Assembly: GCA_022842825.1 (NCBI GenBank)
Contig: JALHOU010000005.1
Span: 1-62,453 of the forward strand
Direction of reading: 5' to 3'
Source: Rubrivivax sp.
Lineage (GTDB): Bacteria > Pseudomonadota > Gammaproteobacteria > Burkholderiales > Burkholderiaceae_C
DNA length: 62,453 nucleotides
Shown here: one piece after another, positions 1-8,632 of the stretch
Numbering within the stretch: position 1 is the first letter of the stretch
Layout: every line of letters starts with the position of its first letter
Program-made: the position numbers and the translations under genes
The notes under the pieces: model-generated
Database searches by the model: none
The model's input: only the letters and a program-made list of their open reading frames with translations
Told to the model about the DNA's origin: nothing

Positions 1-803
1 CCACGGCGCCGGCCGCGCCGCGCGCGCGAAGCCGCATTGCGCTGCCGCGCACCAGTGAGGCGGTGGTCACGGTGGCCTTCTTCGGCGAGGTGCTGCTGGC
101 GCTGGCGCGCTGGGTGAGCGGCCGTGCCGCCGTGCGCGGCGCCGAGGTGTTGCATCAGCTGGACGAGACCGGCCCGCGCTCGTGGCCCATCGTCGTGCTG
201 ACCTGTGCGTTGATCGGCCTGATGCTGGCCTACATGGGCGGCGCGCAGCTCGGGCGTATCGGCGGCCAGAGCTACATCGCCGACATCGTTGCCGTCGGCA
301 TGGTGCGCGAGCTGGCCGGGCTGATGACGGGCGTTATCCTCGCCGGGCGCATCGGTTCGGCCTTCGCGGCCCAGCTGGCGACGATGAAGGCCGGCGAGGA
401 GATCGACGCGCTGCGCGTGCTCGGTGTCGACCCCATCGGCCACCTCGTGCTGCCGCGCCTGCTGGCGCTGCTGCTCATGACCCCGGCGCTGTATGCCTGC
501 GGCGTGCTGGCCGGCATCGTCGCTGGCTGGCCGGCGGCGGTGGGCTCGTACGGCCTGAGCAGTCTCGAGTACTTCCTGCAGTGCGCCCGTGCGATCAACT
601 TCACGCACCTCTCGATCGGCCTGTTCAAGGCCATGCTCTACGTGGCCCTGGTGGCGCTGGCCGGCTGCCGAGAGGGGCTGCATGCCGGGCGCAGCGCGCA
701 GGCCGTGGGCACGGCCACGACCCGGGCGGTGGTGAAGGGGCTCGTTTGGATGGTCATCGCGGCGTGTGTGACGACCGTGGTCCTCACGGTCCTCGGGTAC
801 TGA
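1..803 (+). CDS. MlaE-family ABC transporter permease (5'-truncated by window edge)
   Basis: Inner-membrane permease of an MCE-type lipid/hydrophobic-compound transporter. The frame is open from the first base of the window (codons start at base 3), so the N-terminus lies outside. A GTG at 63 is possible but leaves the protein short. Visible are hydrophobic segments, a central stretch with LAGRIGSAFAAQLATMKAGE, and VLGVDPIGHLVLPR, both typical of the MlaE/COG0767 family. The C-terminus ends in a hydrophobic helix. The ATPase gene begins 5 bases after the stop, followed by an MCE protein and a lipoprotein, so this is the membrane component of a four-gene operon. The substrate (phospholipid or other lipid) cannot be read from sequence. 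Confidence 0.9.
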   Translation, partial: TAPAAPRARSRIALPRTSEAVVTVAFFGEVLLALARWVSGRAAVRGAEVLHQLDETGPRSWPIVVLTCALIGLMLAYMGGAQLGRIGGQSYIADIVAVGMVRELAGLMTGVILAGRIGSAFAAQLATMKAGEEIDALRVLGVDPIGHLVLPRLLALLLMTPALYACGVLAGIVAGWPAAVGSYGLSSLEYFLQCARAINFTHLSIGLFKAMLYVALVALAGCREGLHAGRSAQAVGTATTRAVVKGLVWMVIAACVTTVVLTVLGY

Positions 804-808
804 GCGGC

Positions 809-1663
809 ATGGCGGGCGTCCCACTCGAAACAGCGGCCGGCGAGACGATCGCCGCCGGGATGGGTGGTGCCCGCGCGGCGCGGGCCGCAGGCGCAGACAG
901 CGGTGTGGACGCTGACGCGCGCGCGCTCGTCGAGGTGCGCGGCCTCGCCGTGGCGGCCGGCAACCTCGTCGTGCAGTCGGGGCTGGAGTTCGATGTCCGC
1001 CGCGGCGAGGTGCTGGTGGTGATGGGCCCGAGCGGTTGCGGCAAGAGCACACTGCTGCGCCACCTCGTCGGCCTGGAGCGGCCCGTGGCCGGCCAGGTGC
1101 TCTACGACGGGCACGACCTGCACCGAGGCGACCCCGACGCGCTGGCCGCGTTGCGCCGGCGCTTCGGCGTCATGTTCCAGGCCGGCGCGCTCTGGAGCTC
1201 GATGTCGCTCGGCGAGAACGTCATGTTCCCGATGCGCTTGTTCGCGCGGCTGCCTGCGGCCGAGCGGCTGCGGCGCGCGCGATTCAAGCTGGCGCTGGTG
1301 GGGCTGGACGGCGGCTTCGACCTCATGCCGGCGCAGCTCTCGGGCGGCATGCGCAAGCGTGCCGCGCTGGCGCGGGCGCTGGCGCTCGACCCCGAGCTGC
1401 TCTTCCTCGACGAGCCCGGCTCGGGACTCGATCCGCTCAATGCCGCCCGGCTGGACGAACTGGTGCTGAATCTGAGGCACCATCTGGGCACCGCGGTGGT
1501 GATGGTGACGCACGAGAACGCCAGCATCTTCGCCGTCGCCGACCGCGCGCTCTACCTCGATCCCTTGGCCCACACGATGACTGCCCTCGGCCCGCCACGC
1601 GAACTGCTCGTCCATGGGCCGGCCGAGGTGCGCGCCTTCCTGCAACGCGGGGTGGTCCGATGA
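809..1663 (+). CDS. MlaF-like ABC transporter ATP-binding protein
   Basis: Cytoplasmic ATPase that powers the MCE lipid transporter. It has 284 residues. Walker A GPSGCGKST lies at about residues 73-81, the signature LSGGMRKR at about 177-184, Walker B LLFLDEPGSGLD at about 198-209, and the switch histidine in VMVTHENAS near 233. GMRKR in the signature and PGSGLDP after Walker B are typical of MlaF proteins. The ATG at 809 was chosen because it lies 5 bases after the permease stop; the first 40 residues are Ala/Gly-rich and poorly conserved in appearance. The stop overlaps the next ATG (ATGA), suggesting translational coupling. Confidence 0.93.
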   Translation: MAGVPLETAAGETIAAGMGGARAARAAGADSGVDADARALVEVRGLAVAAGNLVVQSGLEFDVRRGEVLVVMGPSGCGKSTLLRHLVGLERPVAGQVLYDGHDLHRGDPDALAALRRRFGVMFQAGALWSSMSLGENVMFPMRLFARLPAAERLRRARFKLALVGLDGGFDLMPAQLSGGMRKRAALARALALDPELLFLDEPGSGLDPLNAARLDELVLNLRHHLGTAVVMVTHENASIFAVADRALYLDPLAHTMTALGPPRELLVHGPAEVRAFLQRGVVR

Positions 1664-2778
1664 AGGGCGCCGCCTGGCGCGTGGGCCTGTTCACGCTCGT
1701 CGGCCTGGGGCTGCTCGCATTGGCCGTGGTGCTGGCCGGCGGTCACTTTTTCGTGGCGCGCGAGAGCGCGCTGATGCGCTTCGGCACGTCGGTCTATGGC
1801 CTGCATGTCGGCGCGCCGGTGGTCTTCCGCGGCGTGCGCGTGGGCCAGATCGTCGCCGTTGACCTGGCGCCGGCCGGCCCTGGCGGCGTCGCCATCCCAG
1901 TGACGGCGGAGTTCGAGCGCTCGGCCCTGCGCAACCTGCTCGGCGCGGGCGCGGGCGCGGGCGAGGCCGGTGCGGCCACGAAGGGCGCAGGCCTCGTCAC
2001 GGCCCTGGTGGCGCGCGGCCTCGTGGCGCGCCTGGCGACGCAGAGCCTGCTCACCGGGCAGCTCTACGTCGACCTCGACATCGAGACACCGCGCAAGCCC
2101 GCGGCTGCCGCAACGCGGCCGGCCGCCGACGCGGCCGCGGGGCCGGCGGTGCCGGTGCCCCCGCCTGCCGACGGCGCGCTGCCCGTGATTCCCACGGCCC
2201 CTTCGCAGCTGCAGTCGTTGCAGGCGCAGCTCGAGGGGCTCGACCTCGCGCAGATCGGGCGCGACCTGTCGGCCATCACCGCCTCGCTGCGGCTGTTGTT
2301 GGCGGGGCCCGAGCCGGCACGCGTGCTGGGGCGTGCCGCCGACGCGGCGCAGTCGCTGCAGCGCCTGGCCGAGCGGCTCGAACGCGAGGTGGCGCCGCTG
2401 TCGCGCTCGGCCCAGGCCGCGCTCGGCGAGGGCCAGCGCGCCGCCGGTGCCGTGGGGCTGGGGGCCTCGCAACTGGCGCGCAGCGCCGAGCAGGTGGCGC
2501 AGCAGGTGGCATCGGCGGCCTCGCAGGTGCAGGGGCAGGTGGGGGCGCTTTCTGGCGCCGGCCTGGCCACGCTGGCGCAGGTGCAGCGCAGCGCCGATGC
2601 GGTGGCGTTGGCGGCCGAGGCCCTGCGCGGTGCCGCAGGCGACGACTCGAGCCTGCGCGTCAACGCCGACCGCGCGCTGGCCGATGTGTCCAACGCGGCA
2701 CGTGCGCTGCGCGAGCTGGCCGAGATGCTGGAGCGCCACCCGGAGGCGCTGCTGCGCGGCCGCGGCGGCGCACCATGA
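1660..2778 (+). CDS. MlaD-family MCE domain protein
   Basis: Periplasmic substrate-handling subunit anchored in the inner membrane (372 residues). One N-terminal transmembrane helix (about residues 8-28) is followed by one MCE domain with YGLHVGAPVVFRGVRVGQI near residues 45-66. The C-terminal half is Ala/Gln/Leu-rich and probably helical, as in PqiB/YebT/MlaD relatives that form hexameric rings or tubes. It overlaps the ATPase gene by 4 bases and is followed by a lipoprotein gene. A single MCE domain plus a PqiC-like lipoprotein is the layout of many proteobacterial MCE operons that lack mlaC. Confidence 0.9.
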   Translation: MKGAAWRVGLFTLVGLGLLALAVVLAGGHFFVARESALMRFGTSVYGLHVGAPVVFRGVRVGQIVAVDLAPAGPGGVAIPVTAEFERSALRNLLGAGAGAGEAGAATKGAGLVTALVARGLVARLATQSLLTGQLYVDLDIETPRKPAAAATRPAADAAAGPAVPVPPPADGALPVIPTAPSQLQSLQAQLEGLDLAQIGRDLSAITASLRLLLAGPEPARVLGRAADAAQSLQRLAERLEREVAPLSRSAQAALGEGQRAAGAVGLGASQLARSAEQVAQQVASAASQVQGQVGALSGAGLATLAQVQRSADAVALAAEALRGAAGDDSSLRVNADRALADVSNAARALRELAEMLERHPEALLRGRGGAP

Positions 2779-2815
2779 AGTGCCGACGGACACTGCGCTG
2801 CGGGAAGGAATGGCG

Positions 2816-3544
2816 ATGAGCGAATCCGGGCCCTCGCCCATGCACCTGCGTCTGCAACGTCGCCGGCGCGCCCTGCTGTCGGGCGTGGCCGCCGTGGCCG
2901 ATGCGCTTGGCACGAACCTGGGCCTGGCTGCAGTGGCGCTTGTGCCACTGGCGGCGTGCTCGTCGGCACCGGTGCCGACGACGGTGTGGCTGCGTCTCGT
3001 GTCGGACCCGCCGCCCGCAAGTGGCGCAGGTGCCGCAAGTGGTGCTGCGCCTGCGCCGGCTGCGCTGCCATCGGCCCCGCGCGAGGTGTGGCAACTCGTG
3101 CTGCCGTTGCCGATGCCGGCGCACCTGGACCGCGACGGGCCGTACCTGCCGCAGGGTGCCGCCGGTGCGCTCGTGCGCCCGCTCGCCGGCGCACGCTGGA
3201 TCGAGCCGCTGCGCGACGCCGTGCCGCGCGTGTTGCGCGAGGATCTGGCGCGCCGCGCCGGCGGGCCCTTCTGGACGGCGCCGCTGCCGCCGGGCCTGGT
3301 GCCGACGCGTCAGTTGCGCGTGGAGATCACCACCTTCGAGATTGCCGCCGACGGACAGGCGCTCGTGACCCAGGCACGCTGGTCGCTGGCCGAGACGCGC
3401 GGCACGCGGCCGCCGGTGGTGCACGAAACCCGCTTCACGACGGCGCCGGGCCAGGCGGGCTCGGCCGAATCCTGGGCCTCGGCGCATCGGCAGGCGATCG
3501 CAACGCTGGCCGATCGCATCGCGGCCACGCTCGTCGGCATCTGA
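2816..3544 (+). CDS. PqiC-like ABC-type transport auxiliary lipoprotein
   Basis: Predicted outer-membrane lipoprotein of the MCE transporter (242 residues from this start). An Arg-rich N-region, a hydrophobic stretch and a lipobox LAAC are followed by Ser-Ser, so the mature protein starts at Cys near residue 45. The body contains blocks such as GARWIEPLRDAVPRVL and RVEITTFEI, like the ABC_trans_aux/PqiC family that binds the outer end of MCE assemblies. The ATG at 2816 is preceded by AAGGA at a 6-base distance and was preferred over the ATG at 2810. A Met at 2843 would give a more usual signal-peptide length. The gene starts 37 bases after the MCE gene. Confidence 0.8.
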   Translation: MSESGPSPMHLRLQRRRRALLSGVAAVADALGTNLGLAAVALVPLAACSSAPVPTTVWLRLVSDPPPASGAGAASGAAPAPAALPSAPREVWQLVLPLPMPAHLDRDGPYLPQGAAGALVRPLAGARWIEPLRDAVPRVLREDLARRAGGPFWTAPLPPGLVPTRQLRVEITTFEIAADGQALVTQARWSLAETRGTRPPVVHETRFTTAPGQAGSAESWASAHRQAIATLADRIAATLVGI

Positions 3545-3599
3545 CTCGCGGTTGCGGAAGCCGCTCGACGGCGGCGCCGCGGGGTGGCAGGTCGCCTCC

Positions 3600-5045
3600 T
3601 CAGTCCGAGGTGCCGGCCGGGCGGGTCTGCGCGGTCGACCACAGCCCCGGCGCGGCCGAGCCATGCGAAGTCGCCCGCTCCTGCGAGCGCTCGACGGCAT
3701 GCTCGGCCGCGTGCGCGGGCGTGTGGCCGGGTGCGTGTCCGGCGTAGGGCGCCGGCCAGCCGAGCAGGTCGCTTGCCGACTCGGCCCGCCGCTGCAGGTC
3801 GGCACGGTCGCGGCCGCCGAGGTGCACGATGCCGTAGCGGTGGCTGCCGGTCCACTTGAAGTCGCGCTCGAGGCTGTGCCCGCTCTTGGGTTGGCTGAAG
3901 AGCAGGCCGTCGTCGAACTGGCGCTGGAAAGCGGCGCGCTGCGCCGCGCTCGGCGGCGGCGGCACCGGCTCGCCCTCGAACGTGCGATAGACGAGGCTGG
4001 CAGCGACGCCGGCCGTCGGCTCGAAGCGCGGCGCAGCTGCCGCGTCCTCACCCAGAGCGAGCGCCAGGGCGATGGCATGCGCGTCGCGCCCCTGCACGCG
4101 GCTGTACAGGTCGCCGAACTGCGAGGCCAGGCGCGGGTTGCATTCGATCACCGTGAGGCGGTCGCTCGCTGCATCGTGGAAGAACTCGAGGTTGAAGCAG
4201 CCGTGCCGGTAGCCGATGGCGGCAAGGAAGCGGCGCGCCACGCCGAGCGCGCGCGCCTGCACGCTGGCGTCGAGGCGGCTCGGGTGCTCCCAGCGCATGA
4301 AGGCCTGTGTACCGGGGTACATCACGGCATCGACGACGCCAAGCGCGTGCACCCGCCCCTCCTGGACGTAGCCGTCGAGGTTGTACTGCGCCACCTGCGG
4401 CGCGACCGGCTCTTCCAGCAGCAGGCGGTGCGCCGTGCCGGCCCCAGGCAGGCGGGCGCGGCAGACGCGTTCGAAGGGCTCCACAAGCCGGCGGATGACC
4501 CACAGCTCGCGCCAACCGAAGCGCGTGTGCGCCACGAGGTCCGCGTGGCTGGTCACGCGGCGTGCCAGCACCGAGAACGCGGCCTTCACCGGCTTCACGT
4601 AGGTCGGGTAGTCGATCCCGGCCGGGATGTCGCCGCCGTAGTGCGCTTCGAGGTCGGCGAAGGCGACGTTGGCCTCGGGCGCCACCTGCTGCAGCACCCG
4701 GCGGGCGTGGAGCTTGTGCTGTGCCGCGCAGATCGACTCCGGCGTCGCGCCGGGCAGGCCCAGGCGCTCGGCCACCAGCGCGGCGGCGAGGGCGCCGAAC
4801 TGCTCGTGGTGCGAGAGCACCGCGCGCCAGCCCAGGCGCCGCCCGCGCTCGGCCTGCGCCTGGGCAAAGCGCTCGAGGTCGAAGCGGATCAACCGCGCAT
4901 TGCTCGGAAATGAGAAGAGGTCGAAGCCGGCATGGTCGAAGCGCGCGCGCCGGCCGGCCTGAAGGGCGTCCATGGCGAGCCGGTCCCAGTCGTAGGCGAA
5001 GAGCCAGCCCGCTGCGGGGGGCATGGATGGCGTGCGCTGCGACAT
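3600..5045 (-). CDS. ATP-grasp domain ligase of unknown substrate
   Basis: ATP-dependent carboxylate-amine (or thiol) ligase fold, 481 residues. The ATP-grasp core shows YPTYVKPVKAAFSV (lysine contact with ATP) near residues 148-161, an acidic EEP loop near 212, and the Mg-binding pair in NLEFFHD and VIECNPRLASQFGDLY, so the active site looks intact. The N-terminal 110 residues form the usual pre-ATP-grasp part. The tail is His/Ala/Pro-rich and looks disordered. The gene starts 13 bases after the last permease gene of the PhnD-type transporter, on the same strand, so it is probably the last gene of that operon. The substrate is unknown; a role in handling the imported selenium or phosphonate-like compound is only inference. 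Confidence 0.8.
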   Translation of the reverse strand: MSQRTPSMPPAAGWLFAYDWDRLAMDALQAGRRARFDHAGFDLFSFPSNARLIRFDLERFAQAQAERGRRLGWRAVLSHHEQFGALAAALVAERLGLPGATPESICAAQHKLHARRVLQQVAPEANVAFADLEAHYGGDIPAGIDYPTYVKPVKAAFSVLARRVTSHADLVAHTRFGWRELWVIRRLVEPFERVCRARLPGAGTAHRLLLEEPVAPQVAQYNLDGYVQEGRVHALGVVDAVMYPGTQAFMRWEHPSRLDASVQARALGVARRFLAAIGYRHGCFNLEFFHDAASDRLTVIECNPRLASQFGDLYSRVQGRDAHAIALALALGEDAAAAPRFEPTAGVAASLVYRTFEGEPVPPPPSAAQRAAFQRQFDDGLLFSQPKSGHSLERDFKWTGSHRYGIVHLGGRDRADLQRRAESASDLLGWPAPYAGHAPGHTPAHAAEHAVERSQERATSHGSAAPGLWSTAQTRPAGTSD

Positions 5046-5058
5046 GGGGCCGGCCCTC

Positions 5059-5889
5059 TCAGCGCGTCATCCACCGCCGCGCGGCGTAGCTCAGCGAGTC
5101 GACGAGCGCCACGAGCAGCAGCATGGCGCCGAGGATCGTGGCCGTCTTGCCCATGTGGAACAGGCCCATGTGGAACGAGAGCAGCTGCCCCAGCCCACCC
5201 GCCCCCACCACACCCAGCACGGCGGCGGCGCGGATGTTGTTCTCCCAGCGGTACAGCGTGTAGCTCAGCAGCTGCGGCAGCACCTGCGGCAGCGTGGCAT
5301 AGAGGAAGACGCGGCCGTTGCCCACGCCCTGCGCGCGCAGCGCCGCGCCCGGGCCGGGCGGGGCGTTCTCGATCGCCTCGGCGAAGAGCCGGCCGAGCAC
5401 CCCCGAGGTGTGCAGCGCCAGCGCCAGCGTGCCGGCGAAGGGCCCGAGACCGGCGGAGATGAGCAGCAGCGCGGCCCACACGAGCTCGGGGATCGAGCGC
5501 AGCGCGTTGAGCACGAAGCGCGTGGCCGTGCGCAGCCGTGCGCGGTCGGCCTCGTGTTGCCGGCTCGCCGGCAGCGCCAGGGCCAGCCCGAGCACGGCGG
5601 CCAGCAGCGTGCCCAGCAGCGACATCGCCAGCGTCTCCCAGGTGCCGACGGCGACCTTGCGCAGGAACTCGGGCTGTGTGTCGGGCGGGAAGAACTCGCC
5701 CAGGAACCGGCCCATGCTGCGGAGGGCCTCGAGCGAGAGGAACTGCCGCCACTGCAGGTCGAGCGAGGCGAAGCTGGCCACGACCAGCAGCAGGACCGCG
5801 AGCGTGAACCAGCAGGCACGGCAGCGCGCGTCGAACAGCCGGGGCGGCAGCCGGTACGGCGCGTTGGCGGCGGGCGAGGGTAGGCTCAT
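5059..5889 (-). CDS. phnE: PhnE-type ABC transporter permease (second)
   Basis: Inner-membrane permease of a phosphonate-family importer (276 residues). An N-terminal helix is followed by a periplasmic loop and at least five more hydrophobic segments. The coupling loop region contains RWENNIRAAAVLGVVGAGGLG, the PhnE hallmark. It is the second of two adjacent permease genes, as in phnE1E2 loci, 28 bases after the first. Two permeases plus PhnC- and PhnD-like subunits make a complete importer. Neighbouring selenium genes argue for a selenium oxyanion or organoselenium substrate rather than phosphonate; this is inference from context. Confidence 0.9.
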   Translation of the reverse strand: MSLPSPAANAPYRLPPRLFDARCRACWFTLAVLLLVVASFASLDLQWRQFLSLEALRSMGRFLGEFFPPDTQPEFLRKVAVGTWETLAMSLLGTLLAAVLGLALALPASRQHEADRARLRTATRFVLNALRSIPELVWAALLLISAGLGPFAGTLALALHTSGVLGRLFAEAIENAPPGPGAALRAQGVGNGRVFLYATLPQVLPQLLSYTLYRWENNIRAAAVLGVVGAGGLGQLLSFHMGLFHMGKTATILGAMLLLVALVDSLSYAARRWMTR

Positions 5890-5917
5890 GACCGGTGCAT
5901 CTTCGTCGCGAGGTCGT

Positions 5918-6754
5918 TCAGCCCAGCGCGCGGCGCAGGCCCGCGCTCACGCGGTCGGCCAGCGCCACCAGCGCCACGAAGACGGCGAGCATCGTGAGGA
6001 CCTCGCCGCCGTTGAACATCTTCATCGAGTTGTCCAGCTGCTGCCCGAGGCCGCCGGCGCCGACGAAGCCGAGGATCACCGAGCTGCGGATGGCGCACTC
6101 CCAGCGGTACACCGTGTAGCTCGTCAGCTCGGCCGCGTTCTGCGGCAGGAGGCCGTAGAAGAAGGCCTGCAGGCGCGAGCTGCCGTTGCGCAGCAGCGTC
6201 TCGGTGACATGGGCCTCGCCGCTTTCGAGGATCTCGCCATAGACCTTGCCGAGCATGCCGCCGTAGGTGAGCGCGATGGCGAGCACGCCGGCCGTCGGGC
6301 CGAGGCCGACGACACGCACGAAGACGAGTGCCCACACGAGCTCGGGCACGCTGCGCAGCACGATGAGCGCCCAGCGTATGCCCTGGCGCACGGCGAAGGG
6401 GGCACGTGCCATGCGTCCCGAGAGCGCCGAGATGGACAGCGTGCGCGCCGAGGCCAGCGTCATCGGGATGGCGATGACGAGCGCCAGCGTCATGCCCACG
6501 GTGGCCATGGCGACGGTGCGCCAGGATTCGCGCGCCACCATCCAGAGGAACTCGGCCCCCACCGCCGGTGGCAGGAAGCCGGCGAGGAACTGGCCCGTCA
6601 CCTGGAGGTTCTTCTCCTCGATGAGGATCCAGGGCCGGAACTCGGTGGCGACGAACAACGGCCACAGCAGCACCAAGCAGGCGCCGACCCAGAAGACACG
6701 CCCGAGCCAGGCCGGGTCGCGCGTGGGCGCGGGGCGCAGGGCGTGCGTGTCCAT
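5918..6754 (-). CDS. phnE: PhnE-type ABC transporter permease (first)
   Basis: Inner-membrane permease paired with the adjacent PhnE (278 residues). It has an N-terminal transmembrane helix, a loop with FLPPAVGAEFLWMVARESW, and the coupling motif RWECAIRSSVILGFVGAGGLG. It resembles the neighbouring permease throughout, so the two arose by duplication and probably form a heterodimer. It lies 27 bases downstream of the ATPase gene, in the order binding protein, ATPase, permease, permease. Confidence 0.9.
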   Translation of the reverse strand: MDTHALRPAPTRDPAWLGRVFWVGACLVLLWPLFVATEFRPWILIEEKNLQVTGQFLAGFLPPAVGAEFLWMVARESWRTVAMATVGMTLALVIAIPMTLASARTLSISALSGRMARAPFAVRQGIRWALIVLRSVPELVWALVFVRVVGLGPTAGVLAIALTYGGMLGKVYGEILESGEAHVTETLLRNGSSRLQAFFYGLLPQNAAELTSYTVYRWECAIRSSVILGFVGAGGLGQQLDNSMKMFNGGEVLTMLAVFVALVALADRVSAGLRRALG

Positions 6755-6781
6755 GTGGCGCGGTCCTGGTGCTGGTGTGCT

Positions 6782-7642
6782 TCAGCGGCAGTGCATGACG
6801 ACCGGGGCCGCGCGCGGCGCCTCGGCCGCGGGCGCCAGGTCGGCCACCGCCGCTGTCGCCGGCAGCGCCACCGCGCCGCGCAGTTCGTGCTCGTGCTGCG
6901 CATACAGGCGTTCGAGGCGGTCGCGCGTCACCTGCGCGGCCGGCAGGTCGAACGCGACGCGCCCTTCGCGCAGGCCGACGATGCGCGGGAAATGCGCCAG
7001 CGCCATGTCCACCTGGTGCAGCGTGGCCACGAGCGTCACGCCGCGCGCGCGCGCCTCGCGCACCAGTGTGTCGGTGGCCTGGCGGGCACGGGTGGGGTCC
7101 AGGGCCGACAGCGGCTCGTCCACCAGCCACAGCCGGGCGGGCGACAGCAGCGAGCGGGCCAGCCCCACCCGCTGTCGCTCGCCGCCGGAGAGCCGGTCGA
7201 CGCGCTCGAAGAGCTTCTCCGCGAGGTCGAAGCACTCCAGCGCCGCATGCGCCGCGGGGATGTCCACCGGGTAGAAGAGCGAACGCAGGCTCGTCCACAG
7301 CCCCATCGCCGGCAGCCGCCCGGCGAGCACGGCGGTCACGACGCGCTGCCGCGGCGGCAGCGGCGGCACCTGCGGCGCGAGGAACAGGCGCCCGCGCAGG
7401 CGCTGCAGCCGCCGGCGCGGCAGCGCCCAGGGGTTCTCGCCGTCGAGCCGCAACTGCCCGGCAAACGGCCGGTGAGCGCAGGCCAGCGCCTGCAGCAAGG
7501 TGGTCTTGCCCGCGCCTGAGGCGCCGATGATGGCTACCACCTCGCCTTCGGCCACCGCGAGTTCGGTCGGGTGCAGGGCCGGGGCGGCTCCGGGCCGGGC
7601 GGCGGGGTGGCGCGCGGCCAGGCCGGCGAGTTCGATCCTCAT
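6782..7642 (-). CDS. phnC: PhnC-type ABC transporter ATP-binding protein
   Basis: ATPase of the phosphonate-family importer (286 residues). Walker A GASGAGKTT at about residues 40-48, signature LSGGERQRVGLARS, Walker B LWLVDEPLSALDP and the switch histidine in ATLHQVDMAL are all intact. The ATG at 7642 was chosen because it gives the usual PhnC N-terminus a few residues before the first strand; the frame stays open further upstream without conserved content. A Pro/Ala-rich tail of about 25 residues is extra. The gene lies 56 bases after the binding-protein gene. Confidence 0.9.
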   Translation of the reverse strand: MRIELAGLAARHPAARPGAAPALHPTELAVAEGEVVAIIGASGAGKTTLLQALACAHRPFAGQLRLDGENPWALPRRRLQRLRGRLFLAPQVPPLPPRQRVVTAVLAGRLPAMGLWTSLRSLFYPVDIPAAHAALECFDLAEKLFERVDRLSGGERQRVGLARSLLSPARLWLVDEPLSALDPTRARQATDTLVREARARGVTLVATLHQVDMALAHFPRIVGLREGRVAFDLPAAQVTRDRLERLYAQHEHELRGAVALPATAAVADLAPAAEAPRAAPVVMHCR

Positions 7643-7698
7643 CGTGTGCGGCGGTCGGTGGGCGCGGGCGTGTGGGCGTGTGACGGCACCTGGCGCGC

Positions 7699-8565
7699 TC
7701 AGATGAGGCCGGCGCTGCGCCCGGCGGACTCCAGGCCCTTGTAATTCTCCGGCACGGTCGGGATGTAGCGCGTGGCACGGTTGAGCTGCAGGATCTCCTT
7801 GCCTTCGGGCGTGGCGGGGTCGAGGTCGAGCAGGGCCTTGGTCACCTTGGCGCGCTGGTCGGCGGGCATGTCGGCATGCACCGACCAGTTGTAGTTGAAG
7901 TAGGGCGGCGTCGTGTAGAAGACGTCCACCGCCTTCGTGTCGACTCTGTTCTCGCCGACGAACTTGCGCCACACGGTGATGTCGAGCGCGGCGGCTTCGA
8001 CCTTGCCGCTCACCACCGAGGCGATGGTGGCGTCGTGCGCGCCGCTGTAGGCGATGCGCTTGAAGTCCTTCTCGGGCGTGATGCCGGCACTGAGCAGGAA
8101 GTGCCGCGGCATCAGGTGCCCCGAGGTGCTGCTTTGCGAGCCGAAGCTGATCTGCTTGCCCTTGAGGTCGGACAGGCCCTTGATGCCCGAGTCCGTCTTG
8201 GCGATGAACACCGACTGGAACTTGGTGTCCTCCTCGCGCTGCGCGATCGGGATGATCTTGCCGCCGGAGCGGATCTGCGCCTGTACGTGCGTGAAGCCGC
8301 CGAACCACACGAGGTCGACCTTCTTGTTGACCAGTGCCTCGACAGCCGCCGGGTAGTCGTTGACAGGCGTGAACTCCACCTTCATGCCCAGGCGCTTCTC
8401 GAGGTAGGCGGCGAGCGGGGTGAACTTGCGCACCTGCTCGGTGGCCGCCTCCTCGGGGATGGTGGTGACGCGGAAGACCTGCTGCGCGTGGGCCAGCGCG
8501 CCGAGGGCGAGCAGCGAGCAGGTGGTCAACGAGCGCAGAAGGTGCGCGCGGGACAGTCGAGTCAT
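7699..8565 (-). CDS. phnD: PhnD-like substrate-binding protein, putative selenium-compound (selenate) importer type
   Basis: Periplasmic binding protein of 288 residues with a Sec signal peptide (cleavage after LGALAHA, residues about 1-27). The body has the PhnD layout: the NDYPAAVEALVNKKVDLVWFGG block, then FGSQSSTSGHLMP in the hinge/ligand region. A PhnD subfamily is known to be encoded beside selD and is annotated as a putative selenate-binding protein; the egtD/senA/senB/selD genes next door support that assignment here. AGGAGAG lies 6 bases before the ATG. No C-P lyase or phosphonatase gene is present, which argues against phosphonate use. The specificity is inferred, not shown. Confidence 0.8.
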   Translation of the reverse strand: MTRLSRAHLLRSLTTCSLLALGALAHAQQVFRVTTIPEEAATEQVRKFTPLAAYLEKRLGMKVEFTPVNDYPAAVEALVNKKVDLVWFGGFTHVQAQIRSGGKIIPIAQREEDTKFQSVFIAKTDSGIKGLSDLKGKQISFGSQSSTSGHLMPRHFLLSAGITPEKDFKRIAYSGAHDATIASVVSGKVEAAALDITVWRKFVGENRVDTKAVDVFYTTPPYFNYNWSVHADMPADQRAKVTKALLDLDPATPEGKEILQLNRATRYIPTVPENYKGLESAGRSAGLI

Positions 8566-8605
8566 GGATTCTCTCCTGGCTGTAAGTGTTGGGCGACAGG
8601 CCGCG

Positions 8606-8632
8606 ACTCTATCGGTGCGGCGCTGCTAGAGT
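8606..8632. promoter_or_regulatory. Inverted repeat in the transporter/egtD divergent intergenic region, candidate operator
   Basis: ACTCTA (8606-8611) and TAGAGT (8627-8632) are perfect 6-base arms separated by 15 bases. They lie 41 bases upstream of the transporter start codon and 110 bases upstream of egtD, in the only divergent intergenic region between selenium uptake and hercynine synthesis. The symmetry fits a dimeric regulator site. Read on the minus strand, the arm also gives a TAGAGT-like -10 element for the transporter operon. No bound regulator is known, and 6-base arms can occur by chance. Confidence 0.35.

Noticed and set aside
1552..2913. Long open frame on the minus strand opposite the MCE genes
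   Set aside because: It is Arg/His/Gln-rich with no recognisable domain and lies exactly antisense to the well-supported MCE protein; a by-product of high GC.
5318..7519. A 733-codon plus-strand open frame across the two PhnE genes
   Set aside because: Composition is Arg/Ala/Gln/His-rich without motifs; the opposite strand encodes two clear permeases and an ATPase.
3600..8565. Phosphonate uptake and degradation operon
   Set aside because: The transporter family fits, but no C-P lyase, phosphonatase or phn regulator is present, and selenoneine genes are adjacent. Kept as importer of unproven, probably selenium-related, substrate.
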